Below are positions 37,761 through 50,000 of a stretch of DNA of 64,000 nt, one piece after another. Below the pieces are notes generated by a model that saw nothing but the letters and a program-made list of their open reading frames with translations, had not been told where the DNA came from and searched no databases. The stretch's first letter is position 1. Every line of letters begins with the position of its first letter. The stretch covers positions 8,742,001 to 8,806,000 of the forward strand of contig OW051473.1 of the NCBI GenBank assembly GCA_932521025.1. Direction: 5' to 3'. The translations under genes and the position numbers were made by a program. The stretch is from Oscheius onirici. Its lineage: Eukaryota; Nematoda; Chromadorea; Rhabditida; Rhabditidae.

Positions 37761-40700
37761 ATGGCAGAAAAGTATCTAATATTGGGAGAGCAGAGGCTTC
37801 AGATCATCAGTTCAGCTACGATGCTGTCTGGAGTCCTGTCGTTTATCTTTTTGCTTCAGGTACACAAACTTTTGCAAAGATTGAATTATATCTTAGGTCC
37901 ATTCTCAACGGCCCTCTGTAATCAATGTCGGTCTCCTATTTTCTGCCAACGACACGGACAACGTTCTAACTGCCGCTTATGAGAACATTGCTTCGGCTGT
38001 TTTAATTGCTAGAGACCGAATAATTGAAGAAGGAATTCTTCCTGGAATCACCTTGAAGTATGCTTTTTTCCATCAGAAGAGTATTACCGTAATATCGTTA
38101 CCTTAGTTTTAAACGAGAGCACGTTAAACTTTGTCCCACCACGAAAGTGATTACAGCACAACTTTTGCTGATAAAATAGAGTTATTCTGTCATTTACACA
38201 GTTTCAGTTTCATCTCAAGGTTCTCCAACTGCAATGAAATGCTAGCTGCCGATGCTGCCATTGACATGATGAAAGACGGCTCAGCGGATGTTCTGATCGG
38301 TCCCGTTTGTAGCAATCGTAATTTAGGGCTTCTTAACATTGAAAACGGTATTTCAGCTGCCATGGCAGCAGGAATTCTTGGATATTTCTACAATTTTCCT
38401 GTAATAACTTATGGAATGTCCACTGATGCTGCTTTAACGGATCTGGAACGACTTCCTACCACGATTGTAATGTCAACTAATACCAAAGGGTAACGTACAC
38501 TTTTTTAATCGATTGTTCGACTAAGTTGATGCGCAGCCTTAAAAATTTTAATTTGAGCTTGATAACTTTCTGTACATCTCCTACCAAATTTATGAATCGC
38601 TGCGCACGCACTTCGAATACAGTATCCATAAATTTCTTCTTTCAAAAAGCTCTTCAGACTTGGCCTGGCTCTTGTTGCACTATTAAATGAATATCAGTGG
38701 TACCAATTCGCATTCATATATTCCACAGCCTATGAAACTGGAAAGTGTGACACGATGAGAACGGACCTTCAGGTATTCTTAAGTTTTCCCCCAGTGTGCG
38801 CATACTAAACTTCCCCAATGTGTAGTCAGTCCTGAAAGACGACCTCTCTCCAGTCGAGCTAGTCGGCTCCTGGTCGCTCTCAGCCTCGCTCATCGACTCT
38901 ACAGTCAAACGCGCTCTGGATGACATCAAAATGCTGTCACGAAGTAAGTCTTGGTCATTTTAGATTGTGGTAGATTCGGACCCGTCGCCTGTCACTATGA
39001 TGTATCAAAAACTTATTACCGATGTTTCTGATGAAGGATTTGCGCTGGTGCTTAATGACTTACGGAGTCAGGCGCGTGGTGAGCGATCTAACCAAAAGAC
39101 TGCCAAGCACACTTTACAACCCATGTGTGACACAATTTGTTAAAGTCGTGTACAACCTAAACCTTAATTGCCTTGTTCAACGTTATTTAACCCATCTAAC
39201 ATTATATTCAGTCGTTGTGATATGTCTTTCGGACAATAATGGCCTCAAAAGAAGATTCATGCTGGCAGCAAAAGATGCTGGTTTCGTAACAGACGATTAC
39301 GTTTTCATTTACGCCGATATTAAGTCTCAGGGATTCGGTGAGGCGCTTCTTCTGTCACCGGAGATTAGAATTTTTAGTTCAGCCAACAAAGACCGGCACC
39401 AAGTACATTTGGCAGGCGGACGGAGAATCTTGGGCAGATGGACGTGACGTAGAAGCTCAGAATGCTTTTCAGAACGCTTTTTCACTTAACGACGTAAGTT
39501 TTTTTGTCAAAAATTGCTGAAAAAAGGGTTTAAGAATATGGGTATTGGAGCGGCTAATTCAGAATGGGCCGCATTTTCTTCGGAAGTGGTTCGTCGAATG
39601 AATGAGACACCCTTCAATTGTGGAACAGGCTGTAGAGATCCAAGTTACACTGGAGGTATTAGCTACTCGAAAGAAGCCATAAATTCTCAATTAGCAGCTA
39701 TCTACAGTGGTCAGCTTCACGATTCTTTGATGGTTTACGCCTATGCGCTGAACAACACAATTGATCGGAATGCCAGCTACTACAAAGTGGGAACCGAGTT
39801 GCTGAGGAATTCTGCACAAGACTTTGAAGGTAAAACAGATGAATCTAGTACCTTCGACCTTCGGGGTTGAGTACATCTTTGCGCTGATAGGTTTCACGAC
39901 AAGATCAAGAGTTTTTTAAATAAAAACACAGGACAAGGCAGAAATCCGATTTGAGAAATGTTTTCGAAGACAGTTTTTGTATTTTGCTATAGTTATTTGG
40001 CACCAGTCTCAAATGCATTAATAAAAATTCAATTAAACTAATCTCACGGCAAGCTCTCGCGACATTTTTTACTCTTTTCCTTTCCCAAAACTGTCTTACT
40101 CTAAAAGAATACCACTAGTCTCGACCACAGTCTCACAACTGCAGTTCAGTGGAGAATAGTGAAGTTGGGCATCACATACAGTTGTTATTCCAAAATTAAT
40201 CAGCTTCAACCTTCAACTGTTCAGGAATCGGTGGTCGAGTGGTTGTTGGAGAAGGAGGTATTCGAATGCCTACATTCTTCTTCAGTACCCTAAACGAGTC
40301 CTATCTTCCAGAGACTTATGGAAAGATTATGATCAACAACAGTTTTGCAGTAACTTTACCTACTTCCTAGACAATATGGCTTCAGAACTTTTCCCGTCTC
40401 TACACCGACGATAGCGTCCTCTTCTCCAACTATGACTGCAAATGCAAGCCGCTTGACGTTCCAAAATGTGGCTTCACTGGAAACAAAGTAGTCTAGACTC
40501 TGCCAAAAAAAGCAATTTCTACCTTTAGTGCCCACCTGACTTTGTCGCAACATATCTCATATGGATCATTGTAGCAGCAGCCATAATTGTATTTTTCATT
40601 GCCGTCGCATTAGTGGGAGCATATATGACCGTGGCCTCGAGGAGGAGAGCACTGGAAGAGCAGAACAAATTATGGCAAATTCCATTTAGTTTATTATCTG

Positions 40701-43700
40701 ACAGCTCGAAGAAGGTGTTAATTATGTGAAGGCAAAGAATAACGTGCTTTCAGGGAAAGTTTGAGCAGAGCATCAGATCTATGAACAGTGACAAAACGAG
40801 GTCAAGTGTGGCTACAAGAACTACTCACGAGTCGAAGATAGAGACTAGGAGGTTCAAGTTTTACACTCTACAGGTAAACCATATGTTCATACTAGGAATA
40901 AAAAGTTTAGGGAGACAAAATAGCTTGCCTGAAACATGCTCAACGCATTCGACTGGATGATGAAGAATGTGTCCTGCTTAGAAAGGTAAGGGAAAGTAGA
41001 ACATTGTCTTGTTTTTAATCGATCCCATGGTGCAATAGGAAACACTTTGGCTTAAAATTTACTTTTCCACTTTTCCATAGCTGTAAAATTAAACTTCTAG
41101 ACCGAAGTCTTACGTTGTTTTTATACAAAAAAATTTCCCATCAAAGCACTTGATACCCGAAGTCAACAGTTGAGAAGAAGAGTGTTTTTCAGACTCGCGC
41201 CATGGAAAACGACAACATTAACCGCTTCCTTGGACTTTGCCTAGACGGCCCTGAACTGATGTCTGCCTGGAAGTACTGTGGTAGAGGAAGCCTCCAAGAC
41301 GTAGTACACAAGAGTGACTCAACCATGGACTACTTTTTCGTTTACTGCCTCCTAAAAGATATAATCAACGTATGTCTTTTTTTAGTGAACAGAAATGTTT
41401 ATTTGCTTTTCAGGGATTACAATACCTCCACGGATCATTTGTTGGCTTCCATGGCAATCTGACATCCGAGACATGTTTGGTCGATGACCGCTTTCAGGTC
41501 AAGTTGGCTTACTTTGGCTTGAAGAAAATTAGACGTTACGATACACCAACAAATGATGGTCAGGGATTCTTAAACAGAATATATTAGGCTTTAAGAGCTT
41601 CTCTGGACAGCTCCAGAAGTTCTTCGTGGTGTTAAAGAGGGCTCAACAGCCGCCGACATTTATAGTTTCGCCATAATTTGCTCAGAACTTGTCACGAAGA
41701 AGTCTGCCTGGGATATAAATAACCGGAAAGAACCTGCAGAAAGTGAGAATTCCAATTAGAAGACAACTCTCTTCGTCTTGCAGCAATTATCTACTGGCTC
41801 AAGAGGTCGAGGAATCCCCCACCGAGACCAGAGCTTCATATACACGATTCATTGGAGATTAATACTGGATTAGTGAGACCAGCTGAAAAAGACAAAGATA
41901 CGTGATTTCAGCTGGAGCTGATCAAGGACTGCTGGGACGAGGATGAGAACAGACGACCGACAGTCAGTCAAATTCGTCAACTTTTAAAGGGAATGAACCA
42001 GGGAAGGTAAGAAGTTCGTTAATCACAAAGGTCGATGGTGATTCGCACCTTTGAAGGAAGGGCTGCGGCATCTTCGTTTGTGCCGTTTTGAGACAGTAGC
42101 TTGAAATCACCGTCCAGCTCATCCCGTCCATTGTGATAGTCGTCCAGTTCAAAGTCTGAGAGGTCTCCTTTAGTTCTTGTACACATGTAGGAACAGAATA
42201 TGATGCTGCCAAAGAAGAGAATACCTGGAATCAAAAACTGAAAACCTGAAGCCAGCATTTTCTAACTGTCAAATTACAACAAACATAGAGTACACCAGAG
42301 TCATTGGCAATCATAATTGAAGAGAACCGTAGGTTGATATATAAGCTCATGTCAAAAGTCAACTTTAGCCATGGGGGCAAAATGATTTCACGGGATTCAT
42401 AAGTTTTTAGTTTCTGACTCTTGTGATTAGAAACCTCACCGAATCCGAAGCTCCAAAACCAGGTATAAATGTCAGTGGTAGGATCCGCAGGTTGAACGAT
42501 TGGTGAATCATTCGAGGAAGTGCAGTAGGTTCCGGTAAAGTTAGAATAGCAGTGACAGAAGATGTCGTTTGACTTCATATGGCGTGCACAGACCCCGTTC
42601 CAGTTACAGAATGACAGTGATTGACATTCTGCGATCTCTAACTTCTCAAAGAGTGGCATCACCTGAAGACTTTTTCTGAAAATAACGTAGTAAAAAAGTT
42701 TCCAGAACCGACAATCTTATGGATCACGTCTTTAATATTATGGAAACTTATGCAGTCTCTTTAGAAGAAGAAGTAGCCTCCAGAATGCAAGAACTGATTG
42801 AGGAAAAGAAGAAAAGCGATGTTTTGCTTTATCGAATGTTACCGAGGTAAATTTCGAGAATTTTCCGCAAATTTGAAAGTTTAGATCAGTCGCCGACAAA
42901 CTCAAACTCGGACAATCCGTGTCCCCTGAATCTTTCGACAGTGTCACTGTCTTCTTCTCAGATGTTGTCTCTTTCACAACTCTCGCTGCTAAATGTAGTC
43001 CTTTACAAGTAATAACCAATTATCACTATAAACACAATAGTTTAGGTTGTAAATCTTCTTAACGATCTGTACAGTATCTTCGACGGAATCATTAACGAAC
43101 ACGATGTGTACAAGGTAAGGAACTGGAATGGAGTGCATTCGAGTTGGGTTCGAGTGGAGCTATATTTCTCTAATTGAGACTACGTCCTCTTTTGAAAAAA
43201 GACCAGGCTCGAATGATGTTCTTCCGTTTCTTGGAAGCAGGAAATGTATTGAAAAGTATGATTCGAAGAACCCTTCTTCTCTGTGACTGATCTTTGCTCA
43301 ACTTTTGAAAATTTTCGAAGTTAAAAACATATAAAGACGTTATCCAACAAGCATTTACATTCCAGGTTGAGACAATCGGTGACGGTTACCTATGTGTCTC
43401 CGGTCTGCCCAAGCGAAATGGAACTGATCATGCTCGTCAAATTGCCTCCATGTCCCTTGCTTTCATGAAATCCCTCATAGATTTTCGAATTCCTCATCTT
43501 CCGGCCGAACGCGTCAACATCCGTGTGGGAATGCATACGGGTTCAGTGGTGGCAGGAGTAGTCGGATTAACAATGCCGAGATTCTGTCTTTTTGGTGATA
43601 CTGTCAATACCGCTTCCCGGATGGAGAGCAATGGAAAATGTGAGAGAAGAACTTTTGAAAGAAATTCTGTGTTTCAGCCGGAATGATCCACTTGTCGACT

Positions 43701-44353
43701 GAAGCTAATCGCATGCTAACAAAAGTTATTGGAGGCTTTGTGACCGAGCCCAGGGGAGAGGTTATAATCAAGGTACAGTGTAAATAAATCAAACTTTTAT
43801 AAAATAGCCGTTACGAAAACTTTGTTGCATGTGTTGCAGTACTGCAGCCAAGTGTCCTCATTTAGTGTCATTGTGATTTAATTTGTTTGGCTGAATATTT
43901 TTAGCTGGCACGCTATATATGTGGCAGAATCTCCAACAACAAACCAATTTTTGAGCGCTGGGAAATCTATAGCTTGACTCGAATGATCCATGCCGCCCTT
44001 GATTTTACTGCCAATTAGATCAAACCTTTGCCGCAATGTTCAGTTGAAAACTGGCAAGTTTCTGAGTTTATGTAACGGACATCATTTTTAGCTATTCACT
44101 TCTAGCATACCTATAATAATAACTTCAGGGCAAAGGAGTGATGGAAACCTTCTGGCTCCTTGGCTGTTCAGACGATTCGAAGCTGATTATTGAGAAGAAA
44201 GACATCCCGCAAAGCCCTTCTCCACAGCCCAGAAGTGTTAGTCCGGCACCGTCCAGCGTCTTCTCAGACCGCCAGCGCTCTGCTCAAGGTCTCTATGCAG
44301 CTTTCCGCACTAGATCTTCACCTTTTTCATCAGCTGGTAGCCGCAGGAAATAA
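37761..44353 (+). CDS. gcy: Receptor-type guanylyl cyclase
   Basis: Twenty-four exons: 37761-37859, 37897-38057, 38208-38489, 38658-38772, 38826-38943, 39212-39337, 39378-39493, 39535-39829, 40225-40349, 40371-40487, 40529-40714, 40754-40873, 40911-40985, 41193-41369, 41414-41558, 41596-41742, 41784-41872, 41912-42006, 42706-42846, 42885-43008, 43046-43114, 43366-43639, 43678-43772, 44129-44353; 1171 residues. Order: signal peptide, ligand-binding domain (V-L-I-G-P-V-C-S), membrane span ([15 protein letters not shown]), kinase-homology domain with H-G-N-L-T-S-E in place of HRD and Y-F-G-L in place of DFG (pseudokinase), linker coiled coil N-L-M-D-H-V-F, and cyclase domain. The metal-binding aspartates (F-F-S-D-V-V and I-F-D-G), the GTP-specifying E and C (V-E-T-I-G-D, R-F-C-L-F-G-D) and N-T-A-S-R are all present, so it should make cGMP. 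Exons 9 and 10 are separated by only 21 nt. AATAAA overlaps the stop codon. Confidence 0.93.
40350..40370 (+). other. 21-nt intron or in-frame stop in the guanylyl cyclase
   Basis: GTAACT...CCTAG, 21 nt, ends in TAG in the coding frame. Removing it leaves phase 0 on both sides; keeping it stops the protein in the extracellular domain. Confidence 0.5.
42019..42659 (-). CDS. EGF-like single-pass membrane protein nested in a cyclase intron
   Basis: Two exons on the minus strand, 42659-42440 and 42245-42019, joined in phase 1 across a 194-nt intron. They lie entirely inside the 699-nt intron 42007-42705 of the + strand guanylyl cyclase. The first exon encodes six cysteines spaced C-x5-C-x5-C-x10-C-x-C-x8-C, close to the spacing of EGF-type growth factors. 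About 27 residues follow, then a membrane span ([14 protein letters not shown]) and a 50-residue acidic cytoplasmic tail with I-T-I-D-L-C-D at the end. Layout resembles EGF-family ligands such as LIN-3. No signal peptide is visible: the frame stays open upstream to a TATTTTCAG acceptor at 42676, so an earlier exon is probably missing and 42659 is only the first ATG. Confidence 0.6.
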
Positions 44354-44354
44354 A
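44349..44354 (+). terminator. Polyadenylation signal overlapping the cyclase stop codon
   Basis: AATAAA at 44349-44354 contains the TAA stop at 44351-44353. If used, the 3' UTR would be only some 10-30 nt. Confidence 0.35.
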
Positions 44355-45126
44355 CATGTTTCTTTATATTTGTGTTCCCAAGCTCGGCAATGTCTCTTTC
44401 TCTCTTCTGGCCACGGCAGTAAACACGCTAATCGGCTGTCAACAGGTCTGTCGCATAATGTGTTCACTCTCGCCCTCTCTTTTGCAACTAGCGCGCTTTG
44501 ATAGCACTTCGACCCCGATTGGGTGTCTTTGACACTAGCTGGTCTTTTGTTTATGGCCTCCAATAGTGACCAACGGGGCCAACAATCAAGCTGCTAACTG
44601 GGTTTGCTGAGCCTCAGATGTTCTCAGCTCATATTTCCATCACTTTCTGGCAGCCGTAAACAGTAGTGCGGCGGGTTTTATTGCGTCCTGATCATGTTCA
44701 AACAATCACAAGGTTCACGAAAGTGTTTTCTCTCGTGCCACGTCTTGAGCGAAGACACAAATAGGGGCATTCCTGCTTATCAATCACAAGATTTTCCTTT
44801 TTCATGCACCTTGCTACTTTTTTCTTCTTATTATGATTAGAGCACCTTTTCATTACATTTGAATATGATTAGCTGGTGAACAGAAACCTTAGACTTTTAA
44901 AAAATTCAAATTCATCTATTGAGGAATTAATTGTCGCAATTTTTGTCAGAAGCTGACCAATTTTCATGCCGATTCGATTCCCATTTACTTAAACTTTGTT
45001 TGCGACAAACGTTCCCACGACAACCGCATGCGAAAACTTCCAAACATTCATTCACAACCAAACACACTCTATTTTTACTCACTCTGCTTCTATAAAATTC
45101 TATTTTGACCAAAACTTTCAAGGATT
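44355..45126. other. Intergenic space before the aldo-keto reductase
   Basis: 770 bp with no supported gene. It is AT-rich near 44820-44940. It presumably holds the reductase promoter; no specific motif was recognised. Confidence 0.5.
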
Positions 45127-46967
45127 ATGGAACACGCACGACTGAACAATAGCGCTCAGCTGCCCCTTCTTGGTCTGGGAACGTGGCAGGTTGGTCAAAA
45201 CACACACTATTGTTGATCTGTTTACGCTGTTCTAGGTCAAAGACGAGAACGAATTGGCCGTTTCGCTGAGAACAGCTCTCGACAATGGCTACCGGCTCAT
45301 TGGTACCAAAATTTGCTTACAGATTTCATGGAAGTTTTAGACACTGCTTACCTGTACCAAAACGAAGCCCTTATCGGAAACGTCCTGAAAGAGTACTTTG
45401 ATGCTGGAAAGCTGAAGCGTGAGGATCTTTTCATCACCACAAAGGTTTGTTTTGGAAACACAGATTCTTGTAAATTCTGTATATTTTGAGAGCCTATTAG
45501 CACAATCGGGGTGTATCCTTTTACAAGTGTCTTCATGAGTCCTTTACATAAAAGATTCACTACAGGTCAATACAGATGAAAAACTGGTATATCGATACAG
45601 CTAAATGTTGACGACTTGATACTCAGCTGAATATCGCTGACTACTTAGGTAGCTGTCATGACCCAGCGCGTCTTTTCATAGAGATCCCACTCAGTACATG
45701 GAACCGGTGTGAAAATTGGTATCAGGAGCTAATATTTTGAGCATTGACTATTTGTCTAAAACAACGAGTGCGAATGGTTTGAAATTTGATAAACTTTGCT
45801 GTTCGGGTGTAATATGTTGGAGAACCCAGATAGTGAACTTAATGGACTGCCCATTACTTTGTCTGTATTAACAAAACTAAACAAACTCATTTTCAGCTCA
45901 CTTTCACTGCCCATGCTCCTGAAGACGTTGTCACTTGTGTCGAACAACAGCTCAAGGCTCTTCAGCTGGACTATATTGATCTGTACTTGATTCACTGTCC
46001 CTTCCCTTTCAAGGTAGCTTTAAGCACAACTGTTTTCATCTTTTGTAGCATCAAGAAGGAAACTTTGTCCCTCTGATGGAGGATGGTCATCCTGTCGTTG
46101 CCGATGTTTCCCTTGTTGATACTTGGAAGGCTTTGGAGAAGCTCCATGAGGCGGGAAAGCTCAAGGTATGATATACTGACCGGCATGCAAACTTCCGTTC
46201 TAGGCTCTTGGATTGTCCAATTTCTCAGTCAGACAGATTAGAGAGGTTTATGATGCGGCTACCGTAAAGCCAGCCAATCTTCAGGTTTGATCTTAAGAAT
46301 TGTTTTTTAAAGTTTTTAATTCATGTCGAATTGCACGTATTTTTCCCACAACATGAGCTGAGAGCCCTGTGCAAGGAACTTAATATCATTGTTACTGCTT
46401 ACGCTCCTCTGGGCTCTCCTGGAAGAAAGGCTGCTCGTCCGGACGGTGTCTGGCCTGAAGGTGATCCCATGGCCGATTCCCTTGTTCAGGAAATTGCTCA
46501 CAGACACGGAAAGACCCCTGCCCAGGTTTGAACAAGTTTTCCCCCAAACAGCTCATAATTATCTGTAGGTGCTGCTCCGCCACCTGACGCAACATGGTAT
46601 CTCAGCCATTCCGAAGAGTGTCCATACTGACAGGTGCGTGAACAGAGAGAGAACAGCTCGTGTGGCAATTAATGACGCGTGAAATTGTCTGCGCGCACGT
46701 CTGTTAGCTCCAAGACTGTAATTAGGTGGTAGAAGATGTTTCTTTGTTTCAGAGTCATTGAGAACATCTCAATCTTCGATTTCAAGCTATCGGTCGGTGA
46801 AATGGAGCAGCTTGACAAGATTGACACCCGAATTCGACTCTTTGTCTTTGACTTGTAAATAATGCTCATGAGTGGTTTAATAATCAATTTTCAGTGCCAG
46901 AAATCATCCCAACTTCCCTAAGGAGGACATTCCCGACACTCACGGCTCTGGACTGAAGATCCACTAA
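45127..46967 (+). CDS. Aldo-keto reductase
   Basis: Ten exons: 45127-45189, 45236-45302, 45341-45444, 45897-46013, 46049-46165, 46204-46284, 46313-46525, 46569-46633, 46753-46854, 46895-46967; 333 residues, slightly longer than usual. A TIM-barrel NADPH-dependent oxidoreductase acting on carbonyls. The catalytic tetrad is visible: D and Y in D-T-A-Y-L-Y-Q-N-E, K in F-I-T-T-K, H in Y-L-I-H-C-P. Family signatures L-G-L-S-N-F and A-I-P-K-S are present, as is L-G-L-G-T-W at the N-terminus. The junction into exon 7 uses an AAAG acceptor and adds four residues before V-E-L-H; an alternative acceptor is not visible. Start chosen as the first ATG with the beta-hairpin motif following. The substrate cannot be told. 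Confidence 0.92.
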
Positions 46968-47013
46968 AGTGTCTTTCACTTATTCGAGAAAATACCATTA
47001 GTTTTTAGACCAA

Positions 47014-47019
47014 AATAAA
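47014..47019 (+). terminator. Polyadenylation signal of the aldo-keto reductase
   Basis: AATAAA 47 nt past the stop codon at 46967. Confidence 0.6.
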
Positions 47020-50000
47020 CTTGTTTACCTTATTTGCATTGGATGGTAATTTAAAGCATGTTGCTTAATATCTACTAGATCACAGTTTAAGTTGCTCCAT
47101 CGAGAATAGTGAGCGTCTATCGGTAGACGTAAACAATTTCAGATTACAATTGTCGCAGTTGTATTTCTCTCGTAGTTTTGTCGATTTAATAAAGAGGTGA
47201 AAACTGATGGTAACATAACGCTAAACTGTGTCACAGATGTCATAAACTGAATGAGAAAAAATTATTATCGTTTCGAAAAACAGCTACGCCGAAGCAAAGA
47301 TTTGTGAACAATTCGTGCAACGCTATGAGACGTTTAACCTTGACAGTCCCGCAAACAATCCATAGTTTTTCTAAATACATGTGCTCCTGCCACCCCGAGT
47401 CAGGTGTATAGGAAGTAAAAGTTTCCTGTTATCCTCTATAAATCACCGGACGATTATGCGTCTGTTGCATATACAAAGGCGCCGATGAGATGTCCAGAAC
47501 TGATCAGGCTATCGGCCGTACATCCCACAAGGTCTTCATACGGTCATTCGTGACGTGATTAGGTCTCGAACTTCAGAGAGTTCCTCAAGATGCCTTTGGT
47601 CTTCTGTGATCATGAGAATTAGCCTATTGCTGACTCGAGATTGCCATTGTTCTCTATTATTCGGAGGCTTCACAGTGAGCGACAAGCTATTGTTCATCCC
47701 AATAGGTTCGCTCGCTGTTAATCCGTTGGCTATTTGCCGCATATACGGATACGGTATATCCATCTCTCCCTTCTCGTCGAAAGACAATATTTGGATCAAA
47801 TTGACAGCTGGCTCATTGCGCTGGTCACTTCTGTAGACTCAGCGACACACCTCCCACTTCCCCGTTCCTTACACCATGTTTTGAATTAAGAGTAACTTTC
47901 TCTCTCATCTCAAAGACTGCCGCTGGTTGTCCTTGGCGGTACATAAAATGATAATCTACCAGAAAGAGGGGTCTGCCAGTTACGCAAGCCAGCAGCCGCG
48001 CACCGAACGGCTAATTGTGACAAAGAGAGCAGAACTCTGGAGAGAGTCTCCAAGGACCCGACTTGCGTTCTTTCAGGGTTATTTGATAGCCCAATGGTAT
48101 GGGGCCGGAGGGCTGATTCCGTTCCCGTGATTGATGGACCATCCCTGAGGAGAAGTCCCGGGAATACACGAAGACAAGTCGTTTGTCTGCGAATGCTATT
48201 CCTCTCGAAAAACGAGATGAATTCTGTCTCGGGTCTTCCCACGGAGCAATTACGTCTTTAGCCAAACTGTTGTAGGTACGATAAAATCTTGACCAAGAAT
48301 AACCCGGCAATCCAGCCTTTCACATGAGTATGTTCACTACACGCTTAGAATGATGTGAAAATCTATTAGGCGGCACTTTGAATGTAAAAACATCAAAGGA
48401 AGTTTGATTTAACCCTAATTATCACTGGCCAATCCGAAAGGGTATGTTTACTGCTTACAATAAACACAAGGGGTGGGAATCATGTTCACAGGTTACTATC
48501 AATTACCGTGCGGGAGGAGTCTCGCCACTCCCGTTCCCAAGCCCCAAGTTTGTTTAGTGGAACAAAACGCTAAGTTTCGTATTGTCGCATTTAATCTTGC
48601 GGCTGGTACTGCCTGACAGAATCGTCACTGTCACTCTCCAAGATGGTTTATGGCCTGTCAGTGACTTTGTCTCTAGTCCCGATACCGTATCGGTCGGTGC
48701 TGCTCCTCCTCCTCCCTCAGAGATCAGGACATTCTCCCGCGCAGATCTTCCTAATCCTCCCCCTTGCCAAAAGCACTTTCTCGTCGCTACACCCAGGTTG
48801 AAACTTTCTGGATTGGGAGTGGCCACAAAAGCTCCCCAATGCTAGTCATTACCCAGTCAGTCTGACTGACATGTCCGACAAAATACGCCGCCTTCCGCTG
48901 TAATAAGCCTCAAAGTTTGTCTCTATACCTTGTTGCTACGAAAACTGTACCTTTTCTAAATGACTGACCCCTTTTTCAGCATCTTTAACAACGATTCTCC
49001 TGTTTTTCCCCAAAATTAGCTATCCGTCAAGATCCAAATTGCTCTATTCTAGCCGCTTCTCTAAAAATTTCGAGGAAGCAATCAGTTTAACTCGACCGTC
49101 AGTGGTGGCGGCGATTATGATTGATGCTTCTTTGCTCGCTCGTGACGGAGAGCCTACGGCTCGTGTGGCGCAATATTTGCCGCGTTCCGCAATCGGTAAT
49201 GGATGAGTTATTGTGTTGCCAAATCGGCAGAGAGTAATTACTGGAATGATTCCAGTGGCTGTGCTCTCACTCGATTTGGCGGCGCTGTTTTCCCCGGGTT
49301 AGTCCTGTTATAACGGAAATTGAGGTCATTGCTCAGAGCCAGAAATTTATTGCCTGTTTCTTCATTTCCTCTTCTCTCCATCTACTGCTTAAGCAAAGAT
49401 TTGCCTTCTGTTCCGAAGCCGGGTCATCTTGTGGCGACACATGTCCCGCAACTGTCGTTGATTTACGACCCACCAAAGTCTTTCTGTACTGGCCACCAGC
49501 CAAATTTATCACTTTTCTTGTTTCCTTCCAATGAGGTCTATGAACTCGAGTTCACGAATTGTGCAAGCAAGTAAGAGGGGCGCCTGTGCTCTCTCCGGAG
49601 CAAACAGCGCTACCGTAGCCGCCGTCTCCCATGGGGACTAGATAGAATCAGCTCTGTCTCTCCAGATCTGCGGCTCTAATCTTAACCACGGGTCGATCTC
49701 GGTTCTTTTCCAATTCCCCACTCTCTACTAATTTGGTGTGGGACTCGCAACATTTTATCACAGATAAGAGCTGGTTATTCCTCGTTTTTGCGCGAGTTTT
49801 TGTAGAAGTGATAAGACGGAGATGACCTGGCGATATGTTGTGAGGAGAACGCACTTTACTCTTTTTGATGAATTAGAGATCAGCCAGCCCTTAAGTCTAA
49901 TTGTACAGTCGTTTATATAGTAATATGACCTGGCCAGCCGGCTGTTGCATAAGACCAAGACGACCTCTGCTGCCCAACTGTTCTCAATACATAGTAGCTT

